Source: Mycoplasmopsis alligatoris A21JP2 (GTDB lineage: Bacteria; Bacillota_I; Bacilli_A; Mycoplasmatales; Metamycoplasmataceae). From it: DNA of 47,808 nt. The stretch is from contig NZ_ADNC01000022.1 of assembly GCF_000178375.1 (NCBI RefSeq), forward strand, positions 1 through 47,808. The letters run 5' to 3'. The position numbers were made by a program, and so were the translations under genes. The notes under the pieces are model-generated. The model did not search any database, was not told the DNA's origin, and saw only the letters and a list, made by a program, of their open reading frames with translations. Positions 46,804-47,808 of this stretch are shown in pieces. How positions within the stretch are numbered: the stretch's first letter is position 1; every line of letters begins with the position of its first letter.

Positions 46804-47808
46804 ATGAAAAAAATTAAATTACTTCTTTTATCAGGAATCACTTTAGCAGTAATAACAACAAGTACAGGACTTGGTGTTTATTTTGCTAATGCAAATAAAT
46901 ATAAATTAAGTGATTCAAATATTTTTAATTATGAATATAAAAATCAGTTTATTAAAAACTTTAATAGTAAACAAATAACTGAAATTTCAAAAAATGTTCA
47001 AGTTTTTAATTTGTTTGAAAACAATGAGCAAATAGAATACGATAATTTAGCATTTATTAATGAAAAAATTGTATTTAGTACAAAAAATAAAACTATAGTA
47101 TTAAATCCTAATTCATCTATGAACAAGGAAAATAAAGAAAAAATAAATCTAAATGACTTATTTATTAGTTATGACTTTAGTAAAATGCAAAATGATGCCT
47201 TTTATTTAAGTGATATAAAAAAGAAAAAATATAATAATCAACTATTTGTACCTGACTTACAAATTATTATTGATAATATTTTAAGCAGCAAAAACTACTT
47301 AAATACTTTTTATCCTAATTGAATTAATATTGAAAGTATACGAAATATAGGTTGAATTAACAATCAAGAACAAAAAATATACATTGAAAACCTTATAAAA
47401 ATTTACTTATTAGCCTTAAACACTGGTCAAATAGACTTTATTGTTAAAATAAATAATTCCAAAATTATTAATAATTCTGTTCAATTTAATTTAGACATTT
47501 TAGATGCTGAAAATAACTCATTAATTGATGAAAAAAATAAAGAAATTAATTTTTATATAAATAATTTTTTAGATTATAAAAAATCATCAGTAATTGGTAT
47601 TAATTTTGATAATAACGATAAAGAAATTTTATTTAACGAATATTTAAATTTTCCAGTATTAAAATTTAAACAAAATCCATGAAATTGAAGCAATTATGAT
47701 AATTTGGTTGATGGTGTTGAACTTTTAGAAGAAAAATATAGTGCAAAATCATTTAAATCTTTACTAAAGAAAAATAAAGATTTGCTCTATATAGAAGTTC
47801 CAAAAGAT
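46804..47808 (+). CDS. Membrane-anchored protein of unknown function, partial (C-terminus missing)
   Basis: 335 codons run off the right edge. The N-terminus MKKIKLLLLSGITLAVITTSTGLGVYFANANKY is a signal anchor or signal peptide without a lipobox cysteine, so the protein is either secreted or held by this helix. The rest is Asn/Lys/Ile-rich and beta-prone, with several TGA-encoded Trp (NWIN, GWIN, PWNW). The start at 46804 gives a clean signal sequence and lies about 6 nt beyond the predicted start of transcription (TATAAT at 46786); the in-frame ATG at 46759 is upstream of that box. Function unknown. Confidence 0.6.

Overview
The window comes from a mollicute, most likely a Mycoplasma/Mycoplasmopsis of the hominis group (the genus is an inference). 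It is very AT-rich. Many conserved proteins (DnaE, Fmt, phosphoketolase, PtsG, DnaK, MnmG neighbours) read through only if TGA is tryptophan, so all gene ends below use translation table 4. No tRNA, rRNA, insertion sequence or CRISPR array is visible.

1-13.5 kb is mostly housekeeping. It holds the start of an ECF transporter S component, mnmG-rlmH (minus strand), nadE-yebC-ZIP metal transporter (plus strand), an unknown His-containing lipoprotein (minus strand), and a compact replication/metabolism operon: dnaE, 5'-3' exonuclease, coaE, dnaB-like, dnaI-like and fmt, many overlapping by a few bases.

13.5-19 kb carries gap (GAPDH), broken here by about eight single-base indels packed into some 225 bp. 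It also has thymidine kinase, rpsD and rpmE flanked by two similar small membrane proteins, a one-cysteine Tpx peroxidase and a GNAT acetyltransferase.

19-31 kb is carbohydrate metabolism. A roughly 350-nt structured RNA candidate with its own promoter and terminator precedes phosphoketolase. Then come a 1329-residue surface GH2 glycosidase lipoprotein and UDP-galactopyranose mutase (glf). Convergent to glf is a three-gene operon, galU-GT2-processive membrane GT2 synthase. Together glf and the operon look like a galactofuranose-containing capsule locus.

31-38 kb holds the heat-shock cluster hrcA-grpE-dnaK with two clear CIRCE operators; its GrpE carries an N-terminal trigger-factor-like FKBP domain. 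A small membrane protein and a glucose-type PTS IICBA permease follow.

38-47.8 kb contains two tandem ~1210-residue lipoproteins ending in a DUF31/MIP-type serine protease domain. The second is frameshifted in an A run. Their last ~207 bp, including the terminator, differ at one position. A small membrane protein and the start of an unknown anchored protein close the window.

A cross-cutting feature is leaderless or nearly leaderless transcription. At least five genes place an ATG exactly 7 nt after a TATAAT/TAAAAT box with no Shine-Dalgarno, and two more have leaders of about 6 nt.
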